From: Chrysemys picta bellii | Lineage: Eukaryota > Chordata > Testudines > Emydidae | DNA: 64,000 bases | Assembly: GCF_011386835.1 (NCBI RefSeq) | Contig: NC_088804.1 | Coordinates: 35,575,549-35,639,548, forward strand | Direction: 5' to 3' | Part shown: positions 1 to 10,945 of the stretch, in pieces | Numbering within the stretch: position 1 is the first letter of the stretch | Layout of the letters: each line of letters begins with the position of its first letter | Made by a program: the position numbers and the translations under genes | Notes under the pieces: generated by a model | What the model was told of the DNA's origin: nothing | The model's input: the letters and a program-made list of their open reading frames with translations, nothing else | Database searches by the model: none

Positions 1-244
1 TTTCTTGTAAAAATAGTAATTGTTAAGCCACATAAGCAATATTAAATGATTACAAAGTGCAGGTTTTGTTCTTTACAGTAAACTGAGTTTTAGATTGCAG
101 TTTTTTATTTTAAGAATATTAACTGAAATAAAATTGATTTTTGCCAAAGTACATTTTACTGTATGCTGATTATGACTATCACTTTGAAGTAGAAAGTGTA
201 TAACAGCGGTTATACAGTGAAGTGTGTTAGTGCCTGTAACACAT

Positions 245-393
245 ACTATTTAAGCATCTTCAAAGCTCTTTCCATCTTCAAAGCACTCTGTGAAAATTTA
301 CTAATTAGCCCTCACAGTGCTCCTATGAGATAGCAAAGTAAAGTATTATAGCCATTTAACAGATGGGGAAAACTGAGATGAAGAGGGCTTCAC
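245..393 (+). repeat. MIR/CORE-SINE-like fragment
   Basis: The segment has the MIR-like order of a line about counts falling in a table of small units, then 'cagatggggaaaactgag' at about 360-377. This is the conserved part of MIR-type SINEs ('acagatggggaaactgag'). It is cut at about 393 by the inverted-repeat element that follows. The family call rests on remembered consensus and was not tested by alignment. Confidence 0.6.
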
Positions 394-503
394 CTAAGAT
401 TTAGTCAGGGGTATTTATAGTACAAGTCATGGACAGGTCACAGGCCCTGCATTTTTTTTTATTGCCATGACTTGTACTAAAAATACCCATGACTAAATCT
501 TAG
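394..503. mobile_element. Small inverted-repeat element (MITE-like)
   Basis: The two ends are reverse complements. The left arm starts 'ctaagatttagtcagggg' and the right arm ends 'catgactaaatcttag'. The arms are about 38-40 bp with few mismatches and surround a T-rich spacer. It has no coding capacity. No target duplication is obvious. It sits exactly between a MIR-like SINE and a CR1 fragment. The superfamily is not assigned. Confidence 0.75.
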
Positions 504-697
504 CCTTACTCATATTTAGCTTGTGATCCACTTTGGTCCCCGAGATCCCTTTTTGTAGTACTCCTTCCTAAGCAATTTCCCATTTTGTATGTGTGCAACT
601 GATTGTTCCTTCCTAAGTAGAAGTGCATTTGTCTTTATTGAATTTCATCCTATTTGCTTCAGACCACTTCTCCAGTTTGTTCAGATCATTTTGAATT
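504..697 (-). mobile_element. CR1 LINE fragment (RT C-terminal part), antisense
   Basis: Read on the minus strand this encodes decayed CR1 reverse-transcriptase sequence, including a block like NDLNKLEKWSEANRMKFNKD and then VDHKLNMS. The same blocks occur in the better preserved CR1 at 54.8-55.5 kb. Stops and frame changes are present. It lacks the CR1 3' end, and another CR1 begins directly beside it, so it was probably interrupted by that insertion. Confidence 0.8.
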
Positions 698-1442
698 TAA
701 ATCATAGGACTGGAAGGGACCTTGAGAGGTCATCTAGTCCAGTCCCCTGCACTCATGCCAGGACTAAGTATTATCTAGACCATCTCTAACAGGTGTTTGT
801 CTAATCTGCTCTTAAAAATCCCCAATGTTGGACATTCCACAACGTCACTAGGCAATTTGGTCTGACACGATTTGTTCCTGACAAACCCATGCTGACTGTT
901 ACTTATCACCTTATTGTCTTGTAGGGTGTCTGCAAATTAATTGATTAATTATATGCCCCGTTATCTTTCCGGGTCCTGAAGTTAAGCTGACTGGTCTGTA
1001 ATTCGCTGGGTTGTCATTATTCCCCTTTTTATAGACTGTCACTATATTTGCCCTTTTCCAGTCCACTGGAATCTCACCTGTCTACCATGACTTTTCGAAG
1101 ATAATCGCTACTGCCTCAGATATCTCCTCAGTCAGCTCCTTAAGTATTCAAGGATGTATTTCATCAGGCCCTGGTGACTTGAAGACATCTAACTTGCCTA
1201 AGTAATTTGTAACTTGTTCTTTCTTTATTTTAGCCTCTGATTCTAGCTAATTTTCACTGGCATTCATTAAGTTACATGTCCAATTGCTACTAAACTTTTT
1301 GGTGAAAACTGAAAGAAAAATGTCATTTAGCACTTTTGCCATTTCCACATTTCCTGTTATTGTTTCCCCCCCCCCTCATTGAGTAACGGGCCTACCCTGT
1401 CCTTGGTCTTCCTCTTGCTTCTAATGTATTTGTAGAATTTTG
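698..1442 (-). mobile_element. CR1 LINE with 3' end and internal deletion, antisense
   Basis: On the minus strand, about 1442 to 865 encodes degraded CR1 RT segments (motifs resembling [29 protein letters not shown] and QHGFVRNKSCQ). The sequence then jumps directly to the CR1 C-terminal end and 3' UTR at about 855-698, which finishes in the usual CATAGG/ATCATAG-like tail. The central RT with motifs A to C is missing, so this is an internally deleted copy. Several in-frame stops make it non-functional. A C-homopolymer at 1367-1376 lies inside it. Confidence 0.8.
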
Positions 1443-4286
1443 CATTTTGTAGTCTAAACATTCATAGTGGATTGGTACTGATTGGGAGTATGCAGTACCA
1501 AAGTAATGACACATGTTATATAAAAGCTTAATAAAAATAATCAAATCTATCAGAAGGCTAAAACATTCAAATAGAATTCCTGTTCTATCCAGGTTCTTAT
1601 ACTAGTCCCATCACTATTTTACCTGGACACATAAGAAGAACACCACCACCATGAACTCTAGCAGATACAATTTGGTTATTATTATTTTTTAAAGGCAACA
1701 AACCCAAGCATTAAAATAGACAGCACAAAAGAAACTAACAATACCCTACTTGTTCAGGAATAAACTGAATTAAGAATAGTTTCTTTTCCAATGCACCAGT
1801 GTTAGGACGTGAACAGTGTTTATCAATTTCCCTCCTGTCAAAATCCAAGTATACCAAAGTTTGATGCTCGCCAATGAATGCAAATATACCCTCCTGCATA
1901 TTTTTCTCTGGTTTTTAGTTAGAAACCTACTTAAGTTAAAGTAGGATCTGAAAGACAGTGAAAAATGTGATATATTTAATTCTCTTTAGAGAAGATTTAA
2001 AAATAATTGGATATATTTTGATTTGATTCTATGAACATTCAGTAGAAAACTCTTCTTATGTAGTCATGAAATCTTTTGAGAGTCATGAAAGTATAGCAAA
2101 TTGATTGCTGGAGTTTAGACTTGCCAGTCATAACTTACTACAAACAGCTGTATTTTACCTTTGGAAACTAAGATCTATTGCAGATTAACTTTGACACGGA
2201 GGTGCTATGGTATGTGAGTCAACACTTAGCCATCTGCTATTTCTGTCAGCCCTTTGGGAAGAGTGGTGGATTGTGATGGATACTATCAATAACTTAAAGT
2301 AAAGTGCATTCCTTAAAGTAACTGTAGCAAACTAAATCCAGAGATGCTTGTTTTTGTTTTTTTATTTTTATTATTTTTTGCATTCTACTAAAATACTTCA
2401 TGAAAAAGTAAAGCAGGAATTGACTTCACCATAAAAAAAACACAATTAATTTTGAGAATTAAAAATATATTGTAAATTAATAATGATGTCATGGATTAAG
2501 GAATTCCATGTAAAACTGACCAGGTAATTAAAAGTTGGAACTCCTCTTGAAAGTATAAGATCTGCAACAGATTCTCAACTGGTGTAAATTAGCATAAATC
2601 CATTGACTTCAAGCGTGCTATGGTGATTTATACCTGCTAAAAAAATCTCACTTTCTAAACTCTTTGAGATCGTGTTAATAATCCTCCATAATAATGCTTC
2701 CACTATGCCAGGTTGTATAATAACTTACTTGCAGAATTCCTGAAAGAAAATATAGGCTTTTAAATGTCATCCTGGGGGGGAAAAAAGAACTCCTGTATGC
2801 TTCTGAAGACAGCATTGCATGTGCTCCTGTGAAGACCCAATCATGCTTTCTTTGATTTCAATGACACAACTCCCTTTGACTTCACTGAGAACAGGCTGAG
2901 ACTCAGTATAGGCTACGGGCTTGTTATCAGGAGTGTAATAGCGGTTTCAAATCAATTTGCAATCCCTTTCATGGTCCTGGTGTATTGTAGTTCTCCGGCG
3001 CCTGCAGGCCTGCCACATCTAGCAGCATGGACGATACCACGTGCAAAAAGTGGAAATTTCAACCAGGTCTAATTTGGAAGCCCAGCTGCCGCTTTCCCCC
3101 TAATTCTCTGCCAGGTTCCCTTCCAGCCTGAAGGATTCAAAATACACTATTTGGAGGTAAGACTGAATTGATTTCTGACACCATGTGACACAGCAGAGGA
3201 CTGGGAAGAAACTGAAAGATTATCTGGTCCCGGGCATCTGACCTAGGCCAGAGTTCCAAAGTTTAATAACTCTGTCACGTGACAGAGGTCAGAATTCACT
3301 GACTTTTTAGTGGCTGCTATTATACAGGGAGTAAAGCAGAGTGGGAGAGGGGCAGAGTGTCTCACTAAAGCTGACACTTTTGATTGCCCCAATTCACCTT
3401 TAATTCCTCCGGGCCTGTCACAGTTTACAGCCTGCTTGGTAATAGCAGTAAGTCTAAAATTGTCATCTGAACTGTATCTGTGCTCTCACCTATGTTGTTC
3501 ATTTTTCATTGCTTAGAAGGAGACTTGCAGCTTAATTGGGGTCTCTCTCATTATTTATATTGCCAAAAGCAAAGGATTAAAATATCAGGAAGGAAGAATA
3601 ACAGGAGTTTTGTTTCCTAAGATAAATAAAAAATCAGTGTGTTCGTTTGTAAACAAGATATACATGAGTAGGTAAAAAATCCTGGCTCCTGTTGAAGATA
3701 ATCTGAATAGGACAAAGTGGCCTTTGGAAGTCGATTAAAAAGACTTCTGTGAATTGATCTATGCAGATGCCAGGACTCAACATTTTTGTGATTAATTCCC
3801 ATTTTGATTCCATTTCTTGGGTCTTTTTTACCCATTTCACATATCATGTGTTTTGCTCATTTAACCTCAGTCTTGTGAGGTTGCTGAATTTCTGCCCTTG
3901 TTTTTTTTTTTTAATTTGGCATCTGCTTCTTGCTCTTATGATCAGACAATGGCCCCGAGCCTAGACTGTGCTCCAGACACTTTGTGCTTCTCTACTTGGC
4001 CTGGAGGATCTCTGCAGCATAGGAGGAATCTTGGGTGATTAGTGAGTTTAGGTGCTTCATAGGGGGCCTGATTTTCAGAGGGCAGGTGCACAGCACTTTC
4101 TGAAAATCTAGCCTCTTTTAGGAGTCTAGGTTGGAGGCTCCCAATAATTAGAGCACCCAAATCAGTCATCACTGTTCAAGGTCCTGGCCTTAGCATGCTG
4201 CATCAGCTTTTATACCAAACCCCTTGTAGCCCATGGCACAGATGGGGGGCTGGGGCTGGGAGAGAAGCTGGGGCCCCCTTTGCATT
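1443..4286. other. No gene recognised; AT-rich unique-looking DNA
   Basis: I see no long reading frame with recognisable homology. There is a T-rich tract at 2347-2376 and a short ancient palindromic repeat at about 2555-2640. The part at about 3240-3560 is complex, not repeat-like, and is discussed as a possible conserved noncoding element. Short reading frames here (60-76 codons) have no recognisable features. Confidence 0.5.
2555..2640. repeat. Ancient palindromic interspersed repeat
   Basis: The left half 'ctggtgtaaattagcata' is answered by 'tggtgatttatacctgct' in inverted orientation, with 'ccattgacttcaa' near the centre. The same layout recurs at several places in this window. No family name is assigned with confidence. 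Confidence 0.5.
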
Positions 4287-5786
4287 TGTGATACTTAACT
4301 GCTGTGATAGGCTCTTCGGGTCTAGGGTAGATCATGCAAATTGGGAATGTGCAGTTGCATTCTATATGATTTTAGGAAAGTATGCTGATGAGTGTGACTA
4401 TACGGTAACTAAAATATGCTCCACGCAAAGGGTCTCTTGTAAGGTATCATTACAAAGCTTATAATCTACTGAATGTGTTCATCCTATTTGTATGAATGTA
4501 TCATTCTTGTAGCTGAAACTAGAAATATGAAATATAACTCTGAGGGCCTATTGTAATTATGCAAAGTGTGGGGCTTAATGGTGGTTTGGAATCTTGATGG
4601 CTCCCATTAACCAGGACAATTGACTGTAGATGGCTCTGTTTTACTTGTAAGTCGTCTTGTACATGTGTGTGCTGGCAAGTGGGTAATGAAGTCTTACAGT
4701 GACATGTGATCATGTCACCTGAACTGGAATCCATCTTTAACCTGGTCCTTTTCCATTGAGAAGGAGGGGTGGGAACCCAGAGGGACAAAAGATTCTTGCC
4801 TTATGCAAAAGATATATAAGTGGGTGAAACAGAACAAAGGGGGAGGCCATCAGGGCCAGCTTTAGGAACTGCGCGGCCCCATTCGAATACCCTGCAGCGG
4901 TCCGGGTCTTTGGCGGCCCTTCGGTGGCGGGGGGACCTTCACTCGCTCCGGGTCTTCGGTGGTGGAAGACCCGGAATGAGTGAAGGACCCCCCGGTGCCG
5001 AAGTGCCGCTGAAGACCCAGACTGCCGCCGGGTGAGTAAAAAAAATTAAAAAGGCGCCTAAGGCATGGGGCCCTCTTAGGCGCAGGGCCCGATTCTGGGA
5101 AATTGGCCTAAAGCCGGCTCTGGTGGCCATCATGAGAAATCCCCTAGCTACTACCTGAGCTGGAACAAGGGCTTTACTAGGGGAAAGGATTGTGCCCAGA
5201 CTAGGAAGGTGTCCAGTCTGTGAAAGAAACTTATTGAAACATCTCTGTGGGTGAGATTTTATCTGTATTCAGTTTTATTACCGTACTAGGCTTAGACTTG
5301 CGTGTTTTATTTTATTTTGCTTGGTAATTCACTTTGTTCTGTCTGCTATTACTTGGAACCACTTAAATCCTACTTTCTGTATTTAATAGCATCACTTTTT
5401 ACTTATTAATTAATCCAGATTATGTATTAATACTGGGGGAGGGGGTGCAAACAGCTGTGCATATCTCTCTATCAGTGTTATAGAGGGCGAACAGTTTGAG
5501 TTTACCCTGTATAAGCTTTATATAGGGTAAAACAATTTATTTGGGGTTTGGACCCATTGGGAGTTGGGCATCTGAGTGTTAATGACAGGAACACATCTTA
5601 AAATGCTTTCAGTTTAGTCTGCAGCTTTGGGGCACGTGGTTCAGACCCTGGGTCTGTGTTGGAGCATGTCTGGCTCAACAAGACAGGGTGCTGGAGTCCC
5701 AAGCTGGCAGGGAAAGCAGGGGCAAAAGTAGTCTTGGCACATCATTTGGCAGCTCCCAGGGGATTTCTGTGATCCAACCCATCACA
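4287..5786 (+). mobile_element. LTR-like retroelement unit (probable solo LTR), with nested MITE
   Basis: The unit begins TGTGATAC and ends CCATCACA, giving the TG...CA termini of a long terminal repeat. It has a TATA-like 'gatatataag' at 4811-4820 and, about 570 bp downstream, 'gtatttaatagcatcac' at 5379-5395 as a decayed polyadenylation region. That is the U3-R-U5 order on the plus strand. No coding region, primer-binding site or second LTR is seen. The bases outside the ends (gcatt, aggag) do not match, so the left boundary is approximate. A 272-bp hAT-type element is inserted at 4851. I recall this family as common in turtles, but the superfamily (ERV or Gypsy) is unresolved. Confidence 0.55.
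4851..5122. mobile_element. hAT-type non-autonomous element nested in the LTR
   Basis: The ends are imperfect inverted repeats: CAGGGCCAGCTTTAGG at the left, and CCAGAGCCGGCTTTAGG when the right end is reverse-complemented. It is flanked by 8-bp near-identical duplications (gaggccat at 4843-4850, gtggccat at 5123-5130). The interior is GC-rich and partly self-complementary around 'gtcttcggtggtggaagac'. An 8-bp duplication and CAGG-type ends fit hAT transposition. It encodes no transposase. The small reading frames on both strands here are by-products of GC-rich sequence. Confidence 0.85.
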
Positions 5787-6439
5787 AGGAGCAGCCTTTA
5801 GGATGTTCTAGCTTGTACCTGGGGGAATAGCTTGGCACAGAGCAGCATGAGGATTGAAGTACAATGGACACCTTTGTGTCTCACCACACCCAGAGATGTG
5901 CCAAGGGCTTTATGGGCACAGCTGAGGAAGGAAGCAGGACAAAGTACTTTCTCTGTTTAATCATGCTAGTGCTTGAAGGTTGTTTACCCTTTTTGTAGCG
6001 CATTCCTCTGTGGGTGGGTGTTCTTTTTTTTTTTTTTTTTGTAAATCCCTGATTATATTTTTGAATGCGTGTGTGTGCCTGATGTATATTTTTTTTAATC
6101 AGTGGTACAAAGGCCCTAGTAAATTGTATGCTCCGTTCCAAGGAAGATTTTGAGAAATGTCATTTGAAATGTCTGTGGGCACTCTCTGACTCTCTCAATA
6201 ATAATGTTGTAACACGTTCTATAATCCTCACCTCGAACGAAAAGCATTACTTTGTTTATTCTCAAGCATATTTGAATGAAGTGACCTTGTCATGTAACTA
6301 CCGGTAAGCATTAATTAGCTAAGCTGCATGTTAGAGCGAATGAACTAATAGGTGAACCAGGAGGATTTGATCATTAGAGTTTGATTTTTTTTAACACACC
6401 CACTGCTAGGTGATTTGCCTGAGGGGGGTGGAGGGGAGG
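5787..6439. other. No gene recognised
   Basis: Mostly low-complexity-tinged unique DNA. It holds a poly-T run at about 6024-6041 and a shorter one at 6090-6097. An 86-codon minus-strand frame over the poly-T has a poly-lysine stretch and no homology. Confidence 0.5.
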
Positions 6440-6650
6440 AGGAAATTGTATATCAAGAAAGCTATCTTGATATAAAATCCTCCAGGAAACAAAGCATAGG
6501 TAGTTTTTACCTCTTTGAAGCTAGCCAAGGTAAACCCCAGGTGAAGATATTGATTTGACTTGGACTACCTACATTGAGGTAAAAACAACATGTGGCTTGT
6601 CAACCCTAGGATTTCACATCAAGATAGCTATTTTGAGTAAACTGTGCACT
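6440..6650. mobile_element. Inverted-repeat MITE-like element
   Basis: The left arm contains 'agctatcttgatataaaatcct' in shortened form (agctatcttgatataaaa), and the right arm contains its counterpart 'tcacatcaagatagct'. Further inward, 'gtagtttttacctc' (left) faces 'gaggtaaaaac' (right). Arms are about 80-90 bp with moderate divergence. No target duplication is identified, so the limits are approximate. Confidence 0.65.
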
Positions 6651-8384
6651 GTTTTTCAGTTAAGAGCCTGAAATGTAGCGAGGCCTGGACCCAGTTACTG
6701 GTTGTGTGTGCACTTTATTTCACTGACCCCTGTATGTGACAATGCTAACAAATTTGGCACATGCAAGCTTTATGCATTTCAGTGGACCTAGCCCTGATTT
6801 ACCTTGCTATAAGGGAGGAGAATAAGACCTGTTTCTTGGTTTAAAAAAACAACAACAACAAAAACTGATTATCAGCTGGGCTGTAGAAGCCCACTAAGAG
6901 ATTGGTATTTTATCCCTTTCTAGAGGAATTGCTTGCCCTGATTCATGGTATTCCTTGCTTGCTTCAAAGTCAGGAAGGTAGCACACCAGTAACTGAGGGC
7001 ACAATTTGGCCCATAATCGTTATGTTCTAGGTGCTAGAATTTTTTTTTTACGTTTTTCAGCTTTCACCGTAGGGTGATAACCCTAGTTCTCACTGAGGAA
7101 TTATCCCCCATTGTGTCGGGTGGCTGTGATTGCTAGGTCCCTGAATGCAGCAGGGCTGTGATTTGCTCCAAGGCAGAAAGATATGGCCAGTAAACGGTTA
7201 TATCCTGCTCTTTTTCCGTCACACCACTTGTGTTTATCAGGCATAAACATTCCTCCCTCTACAGGCAGCTAGCTGACTTTACTCCAAGTCTATGCCTTTG
7301 GCATGCTAACCTGTTTCATTCCTACCCTCTCAGCTTTTCCCTACCCTCAGAGCTTATATACATTTCTATCTGCCCCTTCTTTTCAGTCAGGGAAACTAAA
7401 ACATTTCTGACTCCCCATCACCTCCCATTGACACAGCTGATACAAGTATGGTGTATTTTATTAATTGATCCCCTTTATTCCTACCCATGAAGATTTTACC
7501 TCCATGAGCTTTTTAAACTAGCTTCATGAGCCGAACACCTTTCACATGTGCATCAGCCTTTTGAAATTAATACAGATGATGAAGCTAGATCCTTGACTCT
7601 AACTTTCCGAAGCCAAAGCTCTCAAAATTCTCCTTCCCAGTTTCAATGATAAAAAAGAAGGGAGAAAAAAAATCATCCAGGTAGTTTCAGATCTGGCCAA
7701 ACTGTTTCAGCAAACAGCACTTCCCTTCTGTTCTAAAATTTAGCATGATACAGAATATGTGGCAAGATAGGCTATTTTTTTTGGCTTATTATCTAAATTT
7801 CATCCCGTTTACACAACACTCAGAAGCATGCAGTGGCTATAAATAATGTTAGTTGCTAGAAATAATATGACCTTTGAGGCATAGAATACCCTCCTTCCAT
7901 CTGTTTTCTGTTAGCAAGAATCTCAGTAGATCACTGATGGAAATAAATAGAGAAGAGTACATTTCCCAGGCATTATCTGGGTTTCTTGGATAAGAACAAC
8001 ACCATTTCAAAATATTCTAATATTTTCTATCTTTGGAATGAAATGATTTAATAGTGAATTCAAGGTTTTATTTCGATTGAGATAAGCCATTGCTGCAAAG
8101 TTGGGATCTGGCTCCAAGGGTCCCTAAAGCTTAAGGTTAGAGTGGGAACTGGTCTGCTGCTTTGGATCCATCTTATAGAGATTGGCATGGGTGGTGCAGG
8201 TTAAATTTGAATCTGACCGCTGTCAAAGTGGTGGAGGTGCTCAGACATTGTTACCTCATGAGCCCACTCAAATTCTTTGCACTAATTTTTGTGTTTTGCT
8301 CACTTTTTTTTGGGCTGGCTCTGATGACTGTTACTTTAGCCGTCATCTGTTATGTGCAACACTGACTGTGTAGTGTGTGGCCGG
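6651..8384. other. No gene recognised
   Basis: Unique-looking AT-rich DNA with a short CAA-rich tract at 6846-6861. Frames of 60-90 codons at 7230-7490 and 8162-8373 show no domain, codon bias or homology I recognise. Confidence 0.5.
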
Positions 8385-8520
8385 TAATGTAATCTAGAGG
8401 ATTGAGTGTGTGGCTGGGAGCAAAGAGGTTGGGAGTTCGAATCTCACCTGGGTTGCCTATTGTCTTGCTAAGTAGTCTTGGCAAGATACTAGTGTTCTCT
8501 CGGTGATTTAAAACAGGGGA
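8385..8520 (+). repeat. tRNA-derived SINE fragment (MIR/CORE-SINE-like)
   Basis: The 5' part resembles a tRNA: an A-box-like region near 8398-8410 and a B-box match 'gagttcgaatctc' at about 8433-8445. This is followed by the SINE body with 'agtcttggcaagatact' at about 8475-8491, matching the MIR 'ttgggcaagtca' position. It is degraded. A functional tRNA gene is excluded because there is no acceptor stem pairing or proper spacing. Confidence 0.6.
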
Positions 8521-8834
8521 AGGAAACCAGTGGGAAGACACCCACAATGGCGTGCTCCAAGAGAAGTGGCTGTACATGATGTTTCCCCTTGTTCTTTGCC
8601 CTAGTGCCCTACGCAATCAAGCCATGCTATCCAGGCCACAGCAAGGAAGTGTTGGGAGAAGTAAGGGAGGAACCATACCAAATGGCATGTTCCTAAGGTG
8701 ACCATGCATCCCTAATTGGGTGGCACAGTCCCAAAATATATATTTCAAGTCCTGGTCCCAGGCTGAATGACTCTGGGACAGCATTTGTGCTGGATTCCCT
8801 GTGGCACCGCTCCATGCCTGCCCAAGGCTCAGAG

Positions 8835-9400
8835 CAGGACCGGTTCTGGCTTTTTTGCCGCCCCAGGCAAAAAAGCCTCCCGCCCCCCCCCCCCCCCCCC
8901 CCAGCGCGGCAGGGGAGGGCACTGAGCCCAGCCGCAGGCCGCTCTCCCTGACCGGCCATAGTGCCGGGGGGAGGGCGGAGAGCCCGGCTGCGGCTCTGCT
9001 CTCCCCGGCGGCCAGAGCGCCGGGGGGAGGGCAGCAAGCTGGCCGGGGCTCCACTCTCCCCGATGGCCAGAGTGCTGGAGAGAGGGCGGCGAGCCCACCG
9101 CGGCTCCGCTCTCCCCAGCGGCCAGAGTGCTGGGGGGAGGGCGGAGAGCCCGCCGCGGCTCCGCTCTCCCCCGTGGCCAGTGCGCTGGTGGGAGGGCGGA
9201 GTGGCGGCCAGAGCGCCAGAGGAGGGCGGAGTGCCGGCCGGGGCTCCGCTCTCCCCGGCGGCCAGAGTGCCGGGGGGAGGCTGGAGAGCCCAGCCGGGGC
9301 TCCGCTCTTCCCGGAGGCCGGAGCCGGAGCACCGCGCCGCCCCCCTCCAGGTGCCGCCCCAAGCACAAGCTTGGTGGGCTGGTGCCTGGAGCCAGCCCTG
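8835..9400. mobile_element. hAT-type non-autonomous element with internal minisatellite
   Basis: The left end is CAGGACCGGTTCTGG. The reverse-complemented right end is CAGGGCTGGCTCCAGG. A perfect 8-bp target duplication, gctcagag, lies at 8827-8834 and 9401-9408. After 'cttttttgccgccccagg' and a C-homopolymer (about 8880-8902), the interior is a tandem array of a GC-rich 55-bp unit. Reading frames of up to 249 codons on both strands lie here. They are open only because the sequence is GC-rich and the unit length is not a multiple of three, so they are not genes. Confidence 0.88.
8938..9312. repeat. 55-bp GC-rich minisatellite inside a hAT-type element
   Basis: About seven units each contain 'ggccagag-gc-gggggga' followed by 'gggcgg-gagcccgc-gcggctc'. 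One clean unit, from about 8994 to 9048, is 55 bp. One unit near 9180-9240 is rearranged. Divergence between units is modest. Confidence 0.85.
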
Positions 9401-9633
9401 GCTCAGAGGCAGTGCCAGCCTCTTCCCGGGGGCGAGGAGGTAGCTGAGGTGGGCCTTAGCATCCCCTTGCCATGAGCCCCCCCCCTTTGCTCCTCCTCTT
9501 CCCCCTGAATCCCTTCCCTTGGCCAGGGCAGAAGCTGGAGCCAGGTAGTAATAAGAGGAGCCTGGGCCACCGTAGGGACCTCCAGGATCTTGGACCCTCC
9601 ACCTGCTCTGGGGTCATGGGCCAGGGACTGCTC

Positions 9634-9672
9634 TTGGATCAGCCACTATGACCCACATCCTTATCTTTGCAG
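9634..9672 (+). repeat. 39-bp sequence repeated exactly at 12455
   Basis: A 39-bp stretch starting 'ttggatcagccactatgacc' and ending 'atctttgcag' is identical to 12455-12493. Flanks differ on both sides. The start of the second copy merges with an ancient 'ctttggatcag' repeat, which suggests a dispersed element whose outer parts have decayed. Confidence 0.9.
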
Positions 9673-10799
9673 GGTCCAAGGCTCTCCACAGCAGCCCAGC
9701 TCCAGCTTCCAGCCTGGCCACGGGGCTGGGCCTCAGTGGGAAGAGGAGGAGAAGGGGGCATGGCCACCGAGGGGGCGGGGCTCCTTCATGTGTCCCGTTT
9801 TTGCATTTTGAAAAGGTGGTCACCCTGCCTGTTCCCCAGAACAGCTTGTATGCCTCAGAGTGACATTTGCTAACTCCATGCACAGTGTGACTTCCCCCAC
9901 TGGAGTCACAGGCTGCACCCAGTGACTCATTAGTAGCAGTACCGGGACAGACCAAGACCCGCAGAGCAAGAGCTCTGCCATTTGTCTGGCAGGAATATGC
10001 ATGGCTATGGAGTTGGTGTCCTGTGAAACCCTGCCCCTTTTCTGCTTTCCTTGAAGCCTGACTCTGCCCACTCCACTCCTCTGTCAGCCTCAGGGGTCGG
10101 AGAAGGTAGATGTATTAACAGAAACCCTAAATAAAAAGCCTAGAGCATTTGGGTTACTTTGTTACTTTATATGGTAGGCTGAGCAGAGGGTGGTGATGAG
10201 AGATTTATTGCAAGGATTCTCCAATCCTTCCTTCTCCCTGGCAGAGTGGGGATCAAGGGTTGCAGAGGATATGTTAGAGCACGGGCTGTGTAACAACTCC
10301 AGTGCTAACGTATTCACTGTGTGTGGTTGACTGTATTCCTGGTCAAGCCCTAGGTGTGCTCTCTAGCACAGTGACGAGACGGTGTACCTGTCGAGTGCAT
10401 ATTATGCAGCAAGAAAAATGGAACTTTGGGAGCTCCATTGTAGCATCAGCTCAGTATTTGGGTCTGCACCTCTACAATGCACGTATCACAGCCATGTGTT
10501 CAGAAGGGCTAGAAGAGTGCCGTGGAGTTTATGAAAAAGTATTTGATTATGTTCAGAAATCTCTCTTGACCTTTAAAACCCTAGAATACTGTAAAATGCT
10601 CTTGTGTGATATGCGGAGAGAATCTAAATCAGATGTGCTCAGCTGCTTCTGAGGCAGGTCTTATTGGTGATACATGTGGGCTATGATTGGGAGGAATGGA
10701 GAGAGTAACTTTTTTCCTGATTATCTTTAATTTAATTTAGAACAATGTTGACCATTTCTGCTCTGTATTTATCTTGGCATATGCCAGAGTGTAAACACA

Positions 10800-10945
10800 A
10801 GACTAAACAGGTAGTTAAGTACTGAGGTGCTAGTTCAGCAAAGCACTTAAGCATATGCTTCATTTAAGCAAATGCTTAAATCTCATTGATTTCCATGTGA
10901 TTTAAGCATGTGCTTAAAATTAAACGCATGCCTCGGTGCTTTGAA
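10800..10945. repeat. Ancient 'cacttaagcatatgctt' repeat
   Basis: It contains 'agcaaagcacttaagcat' followed by alternating 'tgcttaaa' and 'ttaagcatgtgctt' motifs and ends near 'ggtgctttgaatctg'. The same motif string occurs on both sides of the Penelope element (30.94 and 33.90 kb), at about 33.96-34.07 kb and at 56.53-56.63 kb. Confidence 0.6.

Larger units (their letters stand above)
8697..9829. mobile_element. Possible older element with GGTGACCA ends, carrying the hAT insertion
   Basis: The left edge 'aaggtgaccatg' and the right edge 'gtggtcaccctg' are inverted copies, and 'atccc/gtccc' follows each. I recall turtle repeats with a GGGTGACCAG terminus. A 566-bp hAT-type element is inserted at 8835. 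The pairing of these two edges as one element is an inference from short ends only. Confidence 0.35.

Noticed and set aside
8390..8460. Possible tRNA gene with a B-box
   Set aside because: No acceptor or anticodon stem pairing; the downstream sequence is SINE body.
8938..9312. Possible CRISPR-like array
   Set aside because: Units are contiguous and diverged, with no distinct spacers, and the genome is vertebrate; it is a minisatellite.
8617..9475. Long overlapping frames (249, 224, 179, 160, 114, 106 codons) on both strands
   Set aside because: They lie in the GC-rich tandem array of a hAT-type element with a perfect target duplication; all frames are open and the translations are low-complexity Pro/Ala/Gly/Arg.
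10302..10652. 116-codon plus-strand frame with several cysteines
   Set aside because: No recognised domain, no signal peptide, no splice or promoter context, and the length is possible by chance in 64 kb.
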